A stretch of DNA of 64,000 nucleotides from positions 1 through 64,000 of the forward strand of contig JAJQIK010000090.1 in the NCBI GenBank assembly GCA_021199255.1. Reading direction: 5' to 3'. The translations under genes and the position numbers were made by a program. The stretch's first letter is position 1, and the number at the start of each line of letters is the position of its first letter. The stretch comes from Clostridiales bacterium. Lineage in GTDB: Bacteria; Bacillota; Clostridia; Lachnospirales; Lachnospiraceae. Shown here in pieces: positions 24,698 through 32,121 of this stretch. The notes beneath the pieces were generated by a model. The model worked only from the letters and a program-made list of their open reading frames with translations. It was not told the DNA's origin and ran no database searches.

Positions 24698-25552
24698 TTA
24701 TTCCTCATTGCCTAATTTTTCATGGAAGAAACAGATAATACGCTGCCACAGCTCTCTCTGGAAGAACTGCCGATCCGCGTGGTCGGCTCCTTCAATCGCC
24801 ACCAGCTTCACATCGCAGCCGGCCTCCTCCAGCTTATCATGGAGTAGCTGCCCCTGACTGAAGGGAACCGTCCTGTCTTCGGTTCCATGGATAATCAGGA
24901 AAGGAGGCGCATCCTTTGTCACGTAAGCGACCGGACAGATCGCGTAAGCCTCCTCCCGGTTTTGCATCACATTTTTCCCAAGCAATAATGATTCCGGGGA
25001 AGCTGCCGCCATCTCGGCGGAAGGATAAGGGAAGCCGCTTACGTCCGTGGGCGGATACCAGGGGCAGGCGGCCTGAACCCTGCTGGAATACTCCAGATAA
25101 TCGCCCACATCATATTTCTCATCATTGACTAATGCAGTCATCGCCGTCAAATATCCCCCGGCGGATTCTCCCATCACGCCGAACCGCTCCGGATCAATCC
25201 GATATCTTTGACTGTGAGCGCGCAAATATCTCACCGCCGCCTTGATATCCATGAGAGGCGCCGGATATTGTGCTTCATTGCTGGTGCGGTATTCTACGCT
25301 CGCCACCACAAACCCGCTTCTGGCAAGCTCGCATAAATACGCCAAATGCGCCGATTTGTCCATAGTCAGCCATGCACCGCCGCAAATCCACACAATACAG
25401 GGATATTTCTTATTCTCGCTTTCAGGATAAATAAGATCCATTTTCAAATCCCGCCTGGTGTGCCCAAACCATGCGTCCACCTGGGCAAACGCCACATCTG
25501 TCACGACACAGTACTGAGGTTCTACTGCTTTGATTGTTATTGTTTCACGCAT
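24698..25552 (-). CDS. Alpha/beta-hydrolase, carboxylesterase (BD-FAE/HSL-like)
   Basis: 284 aa. Nucleophile Ser130 in GESAGG, oxyanion loop CGGAW (58-62, in place of HGG), and acid and histidine in HGTEDRTVPF and GADHAD. There is no signal peptide. The closest groups are acetyl/feruloyl-type esterases acting on small or carbohydrate esters. It follows the AGE-family isomerase gene by 82 bases on the same strand, suggesting a sugar-related task. The substrate is unknown. Confidence 0.83.
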   Translation of the reverse strand: MRETITIKAVEPQYCVVTDVAFAQVDAWFGHTRRDLKMDLIYPESENKKYPCIVWICGGAWLTMDKSAHLAYLCELARSGFVVASVEYRTSNEAQYPAPLMDIKAAVRYLRAHSQRYRIDPERFGVMGESAGGYLTAMTALVNDEKYDVGDYLEYSSRVQAACPWYPPTDVSGFPYPSAEMAAASPESLLLGKNVMQNREEAYAICPVAYVTKDAPPFLIIHGTEDRTVPFSQGQLLHDKLEEAGCDVKLVAIEGADHADRQFFQRELWQRIICFFHEKLGNEE

Positions 25553-25634
25553 CTCCTACCGTCCTCCTTTAATACATGATATAGATCATTGCCAAACTGT
25601 TCGCCATGGAATCTTGATGGCGCAGGGACTGTTG

Positions 25635-26918
25635 CTAACGATACAAAAATCCTGCCCGCACCGCAGACGCGATAGAAAGGTTCGGTACATAAAGAGGAAT
25701 CAGCGTCGCCTGCACCGCATGATACAAGTCTGACTTGCCCGGCCATACCGTTCCTATTACCTGATTGTGGCGATCCATCTGATGAAACCAGGAGCCTTTC
25801 ACATGATCCAACACCTTCTCATCCAGATATTCCATAAATTCCGCATACTGATCTCCATATTCCGGTTTCCCGGTTATATGATAAAGAGACGCCGATGTAT
25901 TAATCGCCTCCGCCAGCGTCCAGTGCATTCTGTCATGCACTACCGGCTTCCCCTTCCAATCCGTGGTATACACGATGCCCGGCGCGCCGTCAGCCTTCCA
26001 TGCGTCCGCTATGGCTCTTCCATAAAGGTTTTCAGACGCCTCCAAATAAGGAAGCGCTTTCTTTCTGTCCTTGGAATAAGTGGATAACGCCCACTGCACA
26101 ATCAACCTCGCCCACTCAATACCATGTCCGGGCGTCGCCCCATAGGGCTTGAAAGGATCCTCCGGCCTATCCTGGTTCCGGTTCAGATCTACATTCCACT
26201 CCTTCGTGAAGTGCTCCGGAATCCTCCATTCATTTCCGGCGGACCATTCCAGCACATGATCAATGATGCGTCCCGCCCTCAGACGGTACCGCTCATCTCC
26301 CACCGTATCCGCCACTGCCAGAAAAGCTTCTACCGTATGCATATTGGCGTTAAGTCCCCGGTAATCCTCCAGAACCGTAAATTCCGTATTCCATGTATCG
26401 CAGGAAAGTCCTTCCTGCTCATTCCAGAACTGAAGATCATAAATCCTCAACGCCTCATTCAACAGCTCCTCAGCGCCCGGTCTGCCCGCCAAAACCGCGG
26501 AAGCCGCCGCCAGAATAACAAACGCATGCGCATAGCACTGCTTATCGGGCATCACCTGATTTTCCCCGGTGAGACCCGCATACCAGCCGCCGTTTTGTCT
26601 ATCCTGCAGCTCTTCCCACAATCCCCGCAGCCCTGCGTCAACCAATTCTTCACTTCCCTGATGCCCCAGCAGGCTGCCCAGACTATACACATGTACCATA
26701 CGGCTGGTAATCCAAGTCTCGCGGCCGCGCTCCTTCCAAGGCGTCCCGTCATCGCCAAGATAATAAGAGCTGCCGCCGGGCGAAGGGAAGCGGTGCCCAA
26801 AGCTCAGCAGATTTTCACGGATTTCCTCCAGAAATCTTCGATTGGCTTCGGTATCGATCTGATACTTCCTGTTGACTTGACCCGGATAAACCCTGCTGGA
26901 TTCCCTTTCCGTCTTCAT
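25635..26918 (-). CDS. AGE-family aldose-ketose isomerase (YihS-like)
   Basis: 427 aa (alpha/alpha)6 barrel of the N-acylglucosamine 2-epimerase superfamily. The residues matching the YihS active site are present: Arg in WITSRMVHVY and three His in ANMHTVEAF, PGHGIEWAR and DLYHAVQ. The YihS-type layout favours mannose-fructose or sulfoquinovose-sulfofructose isomerisation over GlcNAc/ManNAc epimerisation. No other sulfoglycolysis gene is visible, so a mannose/fructose-type activity is the safer guess. SD GGGGAGG precedes the ATG. It lies just after the terminator of the GGGtGRT gene. Confidence 0.82.
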   Translation of the reverse strand: MKTERESSRVYPGQVNRKYQIDTEANRRFLEEIRENLLSFGHRFPSPGGSSYYLGDDGTPWKERGRETWITSRMVHVYSLGSLLGHQGSEELVDAGLRGLWEELQDRQNGGWYAGLTGENQVMPDKQCYAHAFVILAAASAVLAGRPGAEELLNEALRIYDLQFWNEQEGLSCDTWNTEFTVLEDYRGLNANMHTVEAFLAVADTVGDERYRLRAGRIIDHVLEWSAGNEWRIPEHFTKEWNVDLNRNQDRPEDPFKPYGATPGHGIEWARLIVQWALSTYSKDRKKALPYLEASENLYGRAIADAWKADGAPGIVYTTDWKGKPVVHDRMHWTLAEAINTSASLYHITGKPEYGDQYAEFMEYLDEKVLDHVKGSWFHQMDRHNQVIGTVWPGKSDLYHAVQATLIPLYVPNLSIASAVRAGFLYR

Positions 26919-26954
26919 TTTCCTGCATCCTCCCCGGCGAATGTTCTATGAATG

Positions 26955-26986
26955 AAAAACCCCGCAGAGCTTGAATTTCTGCGGGG
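26955..26986 (-). terminator. Terminator after the GGGtGRT gene
   Basis: Minus-strand stem CCCCGCAGA/TCTGCGGGG (26978-26986 with 26960-26968), 9-base loop, followed by TTTTT (A-run 26955-26959 on +). Confidence 0.85.
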
Positions 26987-27009
26987 CGTCATTCTCTGTA
27001 ATTGAATTT

Positions 27010-28020
27010 TTAGAATTTCCCAGCCTTGGCAGCTTCTTCAATAGAAACTGCAACCGCAACAGTAGCGCCTACCATAGGGTTGTTGCCCATACCGATCAGA
27101 CCCATCATTTCCACATGAGCCGGAACGGAAGAGGAACCTGCGAACTGTGCGTCAGAATGCATACGTCCTAATGTATCCGTGAAACCATAGGAAGCAGGGC
27201 CTGCCGCCATATTATCAGGATGAAGCGTACGTCCTGTACCGCCGCCTGAAGCTACTGAGAAGTACTTTTTACCTGCCTCTGTTCTCTCCTTCTTGTATGT
27301 ACCTGCTACAGGATGCTGGAATCTTGTAGGGTTCGTAGAGTTACCTGTAATAGAAACATCCACGTTCTCTTTCCACATGATTGCTACGCCTTCCGGAACG
27401 GAGTTCGCGCCATAGCAGTTAACCTTGGAACGAAGGCCATCGGAGTAAGAGATTCTCTCGATTTCCTTTACTTCATTTGTATAAGGATCATATTCCGTCT
27501 CAACGAATGTAAATCCGTTGATTCTGGAAATAATCTTTGCCGCATCTTTGCCCAGACCGTTTAAGATAACGCGAAGAGGTTTCTGGCGTACCTTGTTAGC
27601 CTTCTCAGCAATACCGATTGCGCCCTCCGCAGCCGCGAAAGACTCATGGCCTGCTAAGAATGCGAAGCAGTCCGTCTCTTCCTCCAACAACATTTTACCC
27701 AAATTACCGTGGCCAAGACCTACCTTACGGGTATCTGCAACAGAACCGGGAATACAGAATGCCTGAAGCCCTTCGCCGATTGCTGCCGCAGCCTCAGCAG
27801 CCTTCTTACAGCCCTTTTTAATGGCGATTGCCGCACCTACGGTGTAAGCCCAACAAGCGTTTTCAAAACAGATAGGCTGGATTTTTTTCACCTGCTCATA
27901 AACATCTAAGCCAGCATCTTTTGTAATTTTCTCGGCTTCTTCGATAGAAGAAATGCCGTAACTATTTAATACAGAATTGATTTTGTCAATTCTTCTTTCA
28001 TATGATTCAAATAAAGCCAT
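27010..28020 (-). CDS. GGGtGRT-family protein, function unknown
   Basis: 336 aa. The family's naming motif GGGTGRT is at 259-265 and continues into LHPDNMAAG. The protein is soluble, rich in Gly and Ala, with conserved-looking blocks GHGNLG (103-108), FLAGHESFAAAEGA (121-134) and ISRING. It has an SD of AGGAGGAA. It is directly downstream of an Fe-S scaffold-like gene (65 bases), a pairing I recognise from other Clostridia. Its biochemical role is not established. Strong SDs on both genes and a good terminator suggest high expression. The motif suggests nucleotide or phosphate binding, but this is speculation. Confidence 0.85.
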   Translation of the reverse strand: MALFESYERRIDKINSVLNSYGISSIEEAEKITKDAGLDVYEQVKKIQPICFENACWAYTVGAAIAIKKGCKKAAEAAAAIGEGLQAFCIPGSVADTRKVGLGHGNLGKMLLEEETDCFAFLAGHESFAAAEGAIGIAEKANKVRQKPLRVILNGLGKDAAKIISRINGFTFVETEYDPYTNEVKEIERISYSDGLRSKVNCYGANSVPEGVAIMWKENVDVSITGNSTNPTRFQHPVAGTYKKERTEAGKKYFSVASGGGTGRTLHPDNMAAGPASYGFTDTLGRMHSDAQFAGSSSVPAHVEMMGLIGMGNNPMVGATVAVAVSIEEAAKAGKF

Positions 28021-28085
28021 CTTATCTTATTCCTCCTGTTTATTATTCGCGCCAAGCAGACTTCCTGGCGAATGATATTTTACTA

Positions 28086-28778
28086 TTATTCGCATCTGGG
28101 ATCGATAATCTTAACAGCGTCGTCAACACGTCCATATTGTCCGCAGGCTTTCTCATACGCTGTATTAGGATCATCACCCTTCTTGATGAAGTCTGTCATC
28201 TTGCCAAGGCTTACGAACTTGTAACCGATGATTTCATCATTTGCATCTAATGCAATGCCCGTTACATAACCTTCAGCCATCTCAAGGTAACGAGGTCCTT
28301 TCTTCAAAGTACCGTACATGGTACCTACCTGGCTTCTTAAACCTTTGCCAAGATCTTCAAGACCTGCGCCTACCGGAAGGCCTTCTTCGGAGAATGCAGA
28401 CTGTGTACGTCCGTATACAATCTGTAAAAACAGCTCTCTCATAGCTGTATTGATAGCGTCGCAAACCAGATCTGTGTTAAGAGCTTCCATCACTGTTAAA
28501 CCCGGCAAAATTTCAGACGCCATAGCTGCGGAATGAGTCATACCGGAACAGCCGATGGTCTCTACAAGCGCTTCCTGAATGATACCCTCTTTAACATTCA
28601 GTGTCAGCTTACATGCCCCCTGCTGAGGAGCGCACCAGCCTACGCCATGTGTTAAACCGGAAATATCTTTTACTTCTTTTGCCTGAACCCATTTTGCTTC
28701 TTCTGGGATAGGAGCACAGCCATGATGAACGCCCTGTGCCACTGTACACATTTCTTCAACTTCTTTTGAATAAATCAT
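28086..28778 (-). CDS. IscU/NifU-like iron-sulfur scaffold protein
   Basis: 230 aa. The central part (about 45-115) resembles the IscU/NifU N-terminal fold with cysteines at 49 (GWCAP), 56 (GACKL) and 77 (IGCSGM), followed by SAAMASEILPG as in IscU-like proteins. Residues 1-40 and 140-230 are extra compared with a 125-aa IscU. No cysteine desulfurase is adjacent, so it may not be the main cluster scaffold. It is first of a two-gene unit with the GGGtGRT protein and has an AAAGGAG SD. Confidence 0.75.
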   Translation of the reverse strand: MIYSKEVEEMCTVAQGVHHGCAPIPEEAKWVQAKEVKDISGLTHGVGWCAPQQGACKLTLNVKEGIIQEALVETIGCSGMTHSAAMASEILPGLTVMEALNTDLVCDAINTAMRELFLQIVYGRTQSAFSEEGLPVGAGLEDLGKGLRSQVGTMYGTLKKGPRYLEMAEGYVTGIALDANDEIIGYKFVSLGKMTDFIKKGDDPNTAYEKACGQYGRVDDAVKIIDPRCE

Positions 28779-28813
28779 GTGATAACTCCTTTCGATTATG
28801 TAAAAATTATTTC

Positions 28814-28839
28814 ATAACAGACTGATAGAGGTCTGTCAT
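28814..28839 (-). promoter_or_regulatory. 5' leader hairpin of the scaffold/GGGtGRT unit
   Basis: ATGACAGAC/GTCTGTTAT (9 bp, one G-U) around an 8-base loop, about 15 bases after the likely start site. Followed by AAATAATTTTT, it could be a weak attenuator or an mRNA-stabilising 5' hairpin. Confidence 0.45.
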
Positions 28840-28862
28840 AACCGCTAGTCCTATTGTCTCAT

Positions 28863-28868
28863 ATTATA
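28863..28868 (-). promoter_or_regulatory. -10 element of the scaffold/GGGtGRT unit
   Basis: Perfect minus-strand TATAAT in a very AT-rich stretch, 85 bases before the scaffold ATG. No convincing -35 stands at the normal distance, where the upstream terminator stem lies instead. Confidence 0.45.
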
Positions 28869-28872
28869 TATA

Positions 28873-28912
28873 AAAAATCCAGTCATATTTTTTAATTTCC
28901 AACTGGATTTTT
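28873..28912. terminator. Bidirectional terminator after the ABC ATPase gene
   Basis: Perfect 11-bp stem AAAAATCCAGT/ACTGGATTTTT (28873-28883 with 28902-28912), 18-base loop, T-runs on both sides. It ends the three-gene ABC transporter operon. Confidence 0.8.
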
Positions 28913-28937
28913 CAATGGATTATCCTGTATTTGAAGC

Positions 28938-29741
28938 CTATCCAAGCATCATTCTGTCATTGGCAAATTCCCCGCCGCTGGCCTCTCCAAATTTCGCAAG
29001 CAGATCCGATACGTGGAGCTTCTTCTTTTCCTCTCCCGATATATCGTAAATAATCCTGCCCTCATGCATCATAATCAGACGGTTGCCGTGCGCAATCGCG
29101 TCCTTCATATTATGGGTGACCATCATGGCCGTCAGATGGTTCTCTTCGATAATCTTATCAGACAGCTCCAATACCTTCGCCGCCGTCTTCGGGTCCAGCG
29201 CCGCCGTATGCTCATCTAAAAGCAGCAGAGCCGGTTTCTGTAAGGACGCCATCAGAAGGGTAACCGCCTGCCGCTGGCCGCCGGACAGGAGTCCTACCTT
29301 GGAGGTAAGTCTGTCCTCCAGTCCCAGATCCAGTTCCCTAAGCTTCTCTTTATAATATTCCCTTTCCGCCTTAGTCACGCCCCATTTCAAGGTACGCCTC
29401 TTGCCGCGCCGTGCCGCAAGCGCCATATTCTCATCGATGGACATCGTAGCCGCCGTGCCGGTCATGGGGTCCTGAAATACGCGCCCCAAAAATTTAGCCC
29501 GCTTATGTTCGGGAAGGGAAGTAACGTCGGCGCCCCCTATGATAATAGAACCGGAATCTACAGGCCATACTCCCGCTATAGCGTTCAACGCGGTGGACTT
29601 GCCGGCTCCGTTACCGCCGATAATCGTGACAAAATCGCCCTCGTTTAACTGCAAATTAACGCCGTTCAGCGCCACCTTTTCATTGATGGTTCCTTTATTA
29701 AAGGTCTTATGTATTTCTTTCATTTCCAATGCGTATGCCAT
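28938..29741 (-). CDS. ABC transporter ATP-binding protein (TrpXYZ-like importer)
   Basis: 267 aa. Walker A GGNGAGKST, signature LLSGGQRQA, Walker B LLLLDEHTAALDP and H-loop MVTHNMKDA. The unusual DEHTAAL after Walker B and the gene order (binding protein, single permease, ATPase) match importers with a PF04392-type binding protein, some of which carry tryptophan or related amino acids. It starts two bases after the permease stop. Confidence 0.9.
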   Translation of the reverse strand: MAYALEMKEIHKTFNKGTINEKVALNGVNLQLNEGDFVTIIGGNGAGKSTALNAIAGVWPVDSGSIIIGGADVTSLPEHKRAKFLGRVFQDPMTGTAATMSIDENMALAARRGKRRTLKWGVTKAEREYYKEKLRELDLGLEDRLTSKVGLLSGGQRQAVTLLMASLQKPALLLLDEHTAALDPKTAAKVLELSDKIIEENHLTAMMVTHNMKDAIAHGNRLIMMHEGRIIYDISGEEKKKLHVSDLLAKFGEASGGEFANDRMMLG

Positions 29742-29743
29742 CG

Positions 29744-30679
29744 TTAAGCCACCCCTTTCTTCACATACTTATCCTTCAGATAGGGAATCGCGAGGAAGAT
29801 GGTTACCACAATCGCAGAAAACAGCTTCATATCGTCAGAAGGCATCTTGAGCCATAATACAAAGGCTATTACAACATAATAGATAACGGCTCCCGCTATC
29901 ACCGCAAACATATTAAACGCAAACGCCATCTTTCTGCCTGCGCACAGTCTGCCAAACAACACCTCGCCGATAATAACGGCCGCCAGGCCGATTACAATCG
30001 CGCCGCGCCCCATATTGACGTCCGCCGCGCCCTGATACTGCGCATACAGGCCGCCGCATAAGCCTACCAATCCATTGGAAATCATGAGCGCCAGAACCGT
30101 ATGGAATTTCGTATTAATGCCCTGCGCCTTGGCCATATTCTGATTACAGCCGGTAGCGCGGATCGCCTGGCCCTGCTCCGTCCCAAAATAGAAATATAAC
30201 AGATAAACCAAAAGAATACAGCCCAAAATAACTCCGCCGTAAAATTTGAATTTGGTCAGCGCGTCTCCTGATATATAGCGAAGGGAAACCACCAGCGCGT
30301 ACTGGTCTACGTTGATTGCCTGATTAGACTTCCCCATAATGTTCAAATTAATAGAGTAAAGCGATATCTGCGTCAGGATACTGGACAAAATCCCCGGAAT
30401 CCCCAACGCCGTATGCAATAATCCGGTCACCATACCCGCCAGCATGCCTACCCCAAACGCCGCCAGCAATGCAATCCACGGATTCACTCCCGCACGAATC
30501 AGCATAACCGCCGTAGCGCCGCCAGTAGCCAGGGAACCGTCCACCGTCAGATCGGCAAAATCCAATAAACGGAATGTAATATACACTCCCAAGGCCATAA
30601 TTCCCCAGATTAATCCCTGTGCGCATGCCCCCGGCATTGCCCGCAGCAAGGACATCGGGTTTAGAGATAATAAAATCAT
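29744..30679 (-). CDS. ABC transporter permease (TrpXYZ-like importer)
   Basis: 311 aa from the ATG at 30677-30679, chosen because GGAGG is six bases upstream; an in-frame extension to 30721 has no SD. About eight hydrophobic helices, with the branched-chain-transporter-type segment FRLLDFADLTVDGSLATGG. A single permease is expected to work as a homodimer. The start lies in a copy of the dispersed SD-bearing element (30685-30702). Confidence 0.88.
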   Translation of the reverse strand: MILLSLNPMSLLRAMPGACAQGLIWGIMALGVYITFRLLDFADLTVDGSLATGGATAVMLIRAGVNPWIALLAAFGVGMLAGMVTGLLHTALGIPGILSSILTQISLYSINLNIMGKSNQAINVDQYALVVSLRYISGDALTKFKFYGGVILGCILLVYLLYFYFGTEQGQAIRATGCNQNMAKAQGINTKFHTVLALMISNGLVGLCGGLYAQYQGAADVNMGRGAIVIGLAAVIIGEVLFGRLCAGRKMAFAFNMFAVIAGAVIYYVVIAFVLWLKMPSDDMKLFSAIVVTIFLAIPYLKDKYVKKGVA

Positions 30680-30684
30680 CTTTT

Positions 30685-30702
30685 CCTCCATTCCGAAGCG
30701 TT
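30685..30702 (-). repeat. Dispersed SD-bearing element, copy B
   Basis: Minus strand AACGCTTCGGAATGGAGG, sharing its core with 10350-10374 and 49295-49319. Here it provides the SD for the permease gene. Confidence 0.65.
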
Positions 30703-30810
30703 CTGGCTGAACCTCCAACAAATGCCAAAGCCTGTCCTATTTTACGGAATCTGCGACGCTCCGGCACAGCTTCCGGGCAAGCCTGACATTTAAGCAATAC
30801 AGAAATAGAG

Positions 30811-30838
30811 ATGGGGATGGCAGAGATGTCATCCCCAT
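30811..30838 (-). promoter_or_regulatory. Intercistronic stem-loop between binding protein and permease genes
   Basis: ATGGGGATG/CATCCCCAT, a perfect 9-bp stem with a 10-base loop, 55 bases past the binding-protein stop. No T-run follows. Such hairpins often protect the upstream mRNA so that the binding protein is made in excess. Confidence 0.6.
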
Positions 30839-30892
30839 ACACTTCATTGTGTATATTGTATCATTTTTAATAAAATGTGCAAGACCTTCCCA

Positions 30893-31981
30893 TTACTCTT
30901 CGATTGCCACATAATCATCCGGTATCGTTACGCCAAGGGTCTCACAGATAGACACATTATATTCCTTCGTAACCTGAGGTGCGAACTGGATATCCATGGT
31001 GGTGATATCCGCGCCGTTTACCAGAATGTCGTATGCCATTTCGCCTGCCGTATAGCCGATATCATAATAGCTGATCGATAAGGTAGCCACGCCGCAGCCG
31101 GAGCAGATGCCTTCCTCACCGGCGATAATCGGAACGCCTGCCGGAAGCGCTACGTTATTGACAGTCTCCGTATTAGCCGCCAGCGTATTATCCGTAGGGA
31201 TGTAAAGCACATCGCAGGACTCGCACGCGCTGGTTACAACCGCCTGGATCTCGTTGGAATCAGCCGCCGTGAACTCTTCATATGCAATGCCGTCTTCTTC
31301 CAGATACTGCTCAAATACCTGTGCCTGATATACCGAGTTAGCCTCTGCGGAACAATAAAGGATACCGACCTTCTCTGCTTCGGGGAACAGCTCTACCAGC
31401 ATATTCTCCTGCTCCTCCAAGGGCGCCAGATCAGATGTACCGGAAATATTGGTTCCCGTAGCTCCTGTCCAATCCGCAATATCCAGCGCGGTAGCGTAAT
31501 CCGTAATGGAAGTTCCCAGAATCGGAATGGTATTGGTTGCCGCTGCGGCTGCCTGTAAAGGAGCGGTTGCATTGGCAAGAATCAGATCGTCGCCGTCCGT
31601 TACAAACTGTGTGCAGATGGTAGCGCAGTTTGTCTGTTCGCCCTGCGCGTTCTGAAAATCAAAGTTTACATTGCCTTCACCCAGAAGCTCTGTCAGCGCT
31701 TCCTCAAAACCTCTTGTAGCTTCATCCAAAGCGGGGTGCTCTAACAACTGGCAGATACCGATATTATATACCTGATCTGCTGCGGCCGCCTCTGTTTCCT
31801 CAGAAGAAGCCTCCGTCTCCTCCGCCGTATCGGCAGTCTCCTCCGCTGCCTCTTCTGTTTCCGCCGCTTCCTCTGTACTGTCTGCCGCAGATTCTTCCGT
31901 GCTGCTGTCAGAACCGCAGCCTGCCAGCATCGTAGCAGACACGGCTGTTGCCATAAGTAATGCTAAAGCTTTCTTTTTCAT
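30893..31981 (-). CDS. ABC substrate-binding lipoprotein (PF04392 family)
   Basis: 362 aa. Lipobox LAGC with Cys22, then a long Glu/Ala/Thr/Ser-rich linker (about 25-68) that holds the domain away from the membrane. The binding domain follows, with YNIGICQLLEHPALDEATRGF, TSITDY and VGILYCSAEANS typical of the TrpX/COG2984 group. The ligand is probably an aromatic amino acid or similar small molecule; this is inference. SD AGGAGG. Upstream are a strong promoter and a leader hairpin. Confidence 0.9.
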   Translation of the reverse strand: MKKKALALLMATAVSATMLAGCGSDSSTEESAADSTEEAAETEEAAEETADTAEETEASSEETEAAAADQVYNIGICQLLEHPALDEATRGFEEALTELLGEGNVNFDFQNAQGEQTNCATICTQFVTDGDDLILANATAPLQAAAAATNTIPILGTSITDYATALDIADWTGATGTNISGTSDLAPLEEQENMLVELFPEAEKVGILYCSAEANSVYQAQVFEQYLEEDGIAYEEFTAADSNEIQAVVTSACESCDVLYIPTDNTLAANTETVNNVALPAGVPIIAGEEGICSGCGVATLSISYYDIGYTAGEMAYDILVNGADITTMDIQFAPQVTKEYNVSICETLGVTIPDDYVAIEE

Positions 31982-31999
31982 AATAATCTCCTCCTAAAA

Positions 32000-32033
32000 A
32001 GTACTCGCACGCTTTAACGCATTAAAGTGTACT
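32000..32033 (-). promoter_or_regulatory. Leader hairpin of the ABC importer operon, possible attenuator
   Basis: Minus-strand RNA: outer AGTAC/GTACT and inner CTTTAA-TGCG-TTAAAG pairs, followed at once by TTTTT and then the SD AGGAGG. The U-run makes it terminator-like, and its place before the first gene suggests attenuation, though no sensor domain is visible in the short leader. Confidence 0.45.
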
Positions 32034-32045
32034 GCTTTCTAAGAA

Positions 32046-32074
32046 ACTATACATGAAAATGAAAGATTAGTCAA
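32046..32074 (-). promoter_or_regulatory. Promoter of the ABC importer operon
   Basis: Minus-strand TTGACT (32069-32074), 17 bases, TATAGT (32046-32051). Confidence 0.75.
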
Positions 32075-32121
32075 CTCCAATATTCCATAAAATGGAAGCC
32101 GAAAAACCGCCGTCCTTCCAA

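Noticed and set aside
25635..26918. Sulfoglycolysis locus based on the YihS-like isomerase
   Set aside because: No sulfoquinovosidase, transaldolase or sulfo-sugar transporter in the window; the family also includes mannose isomerases.
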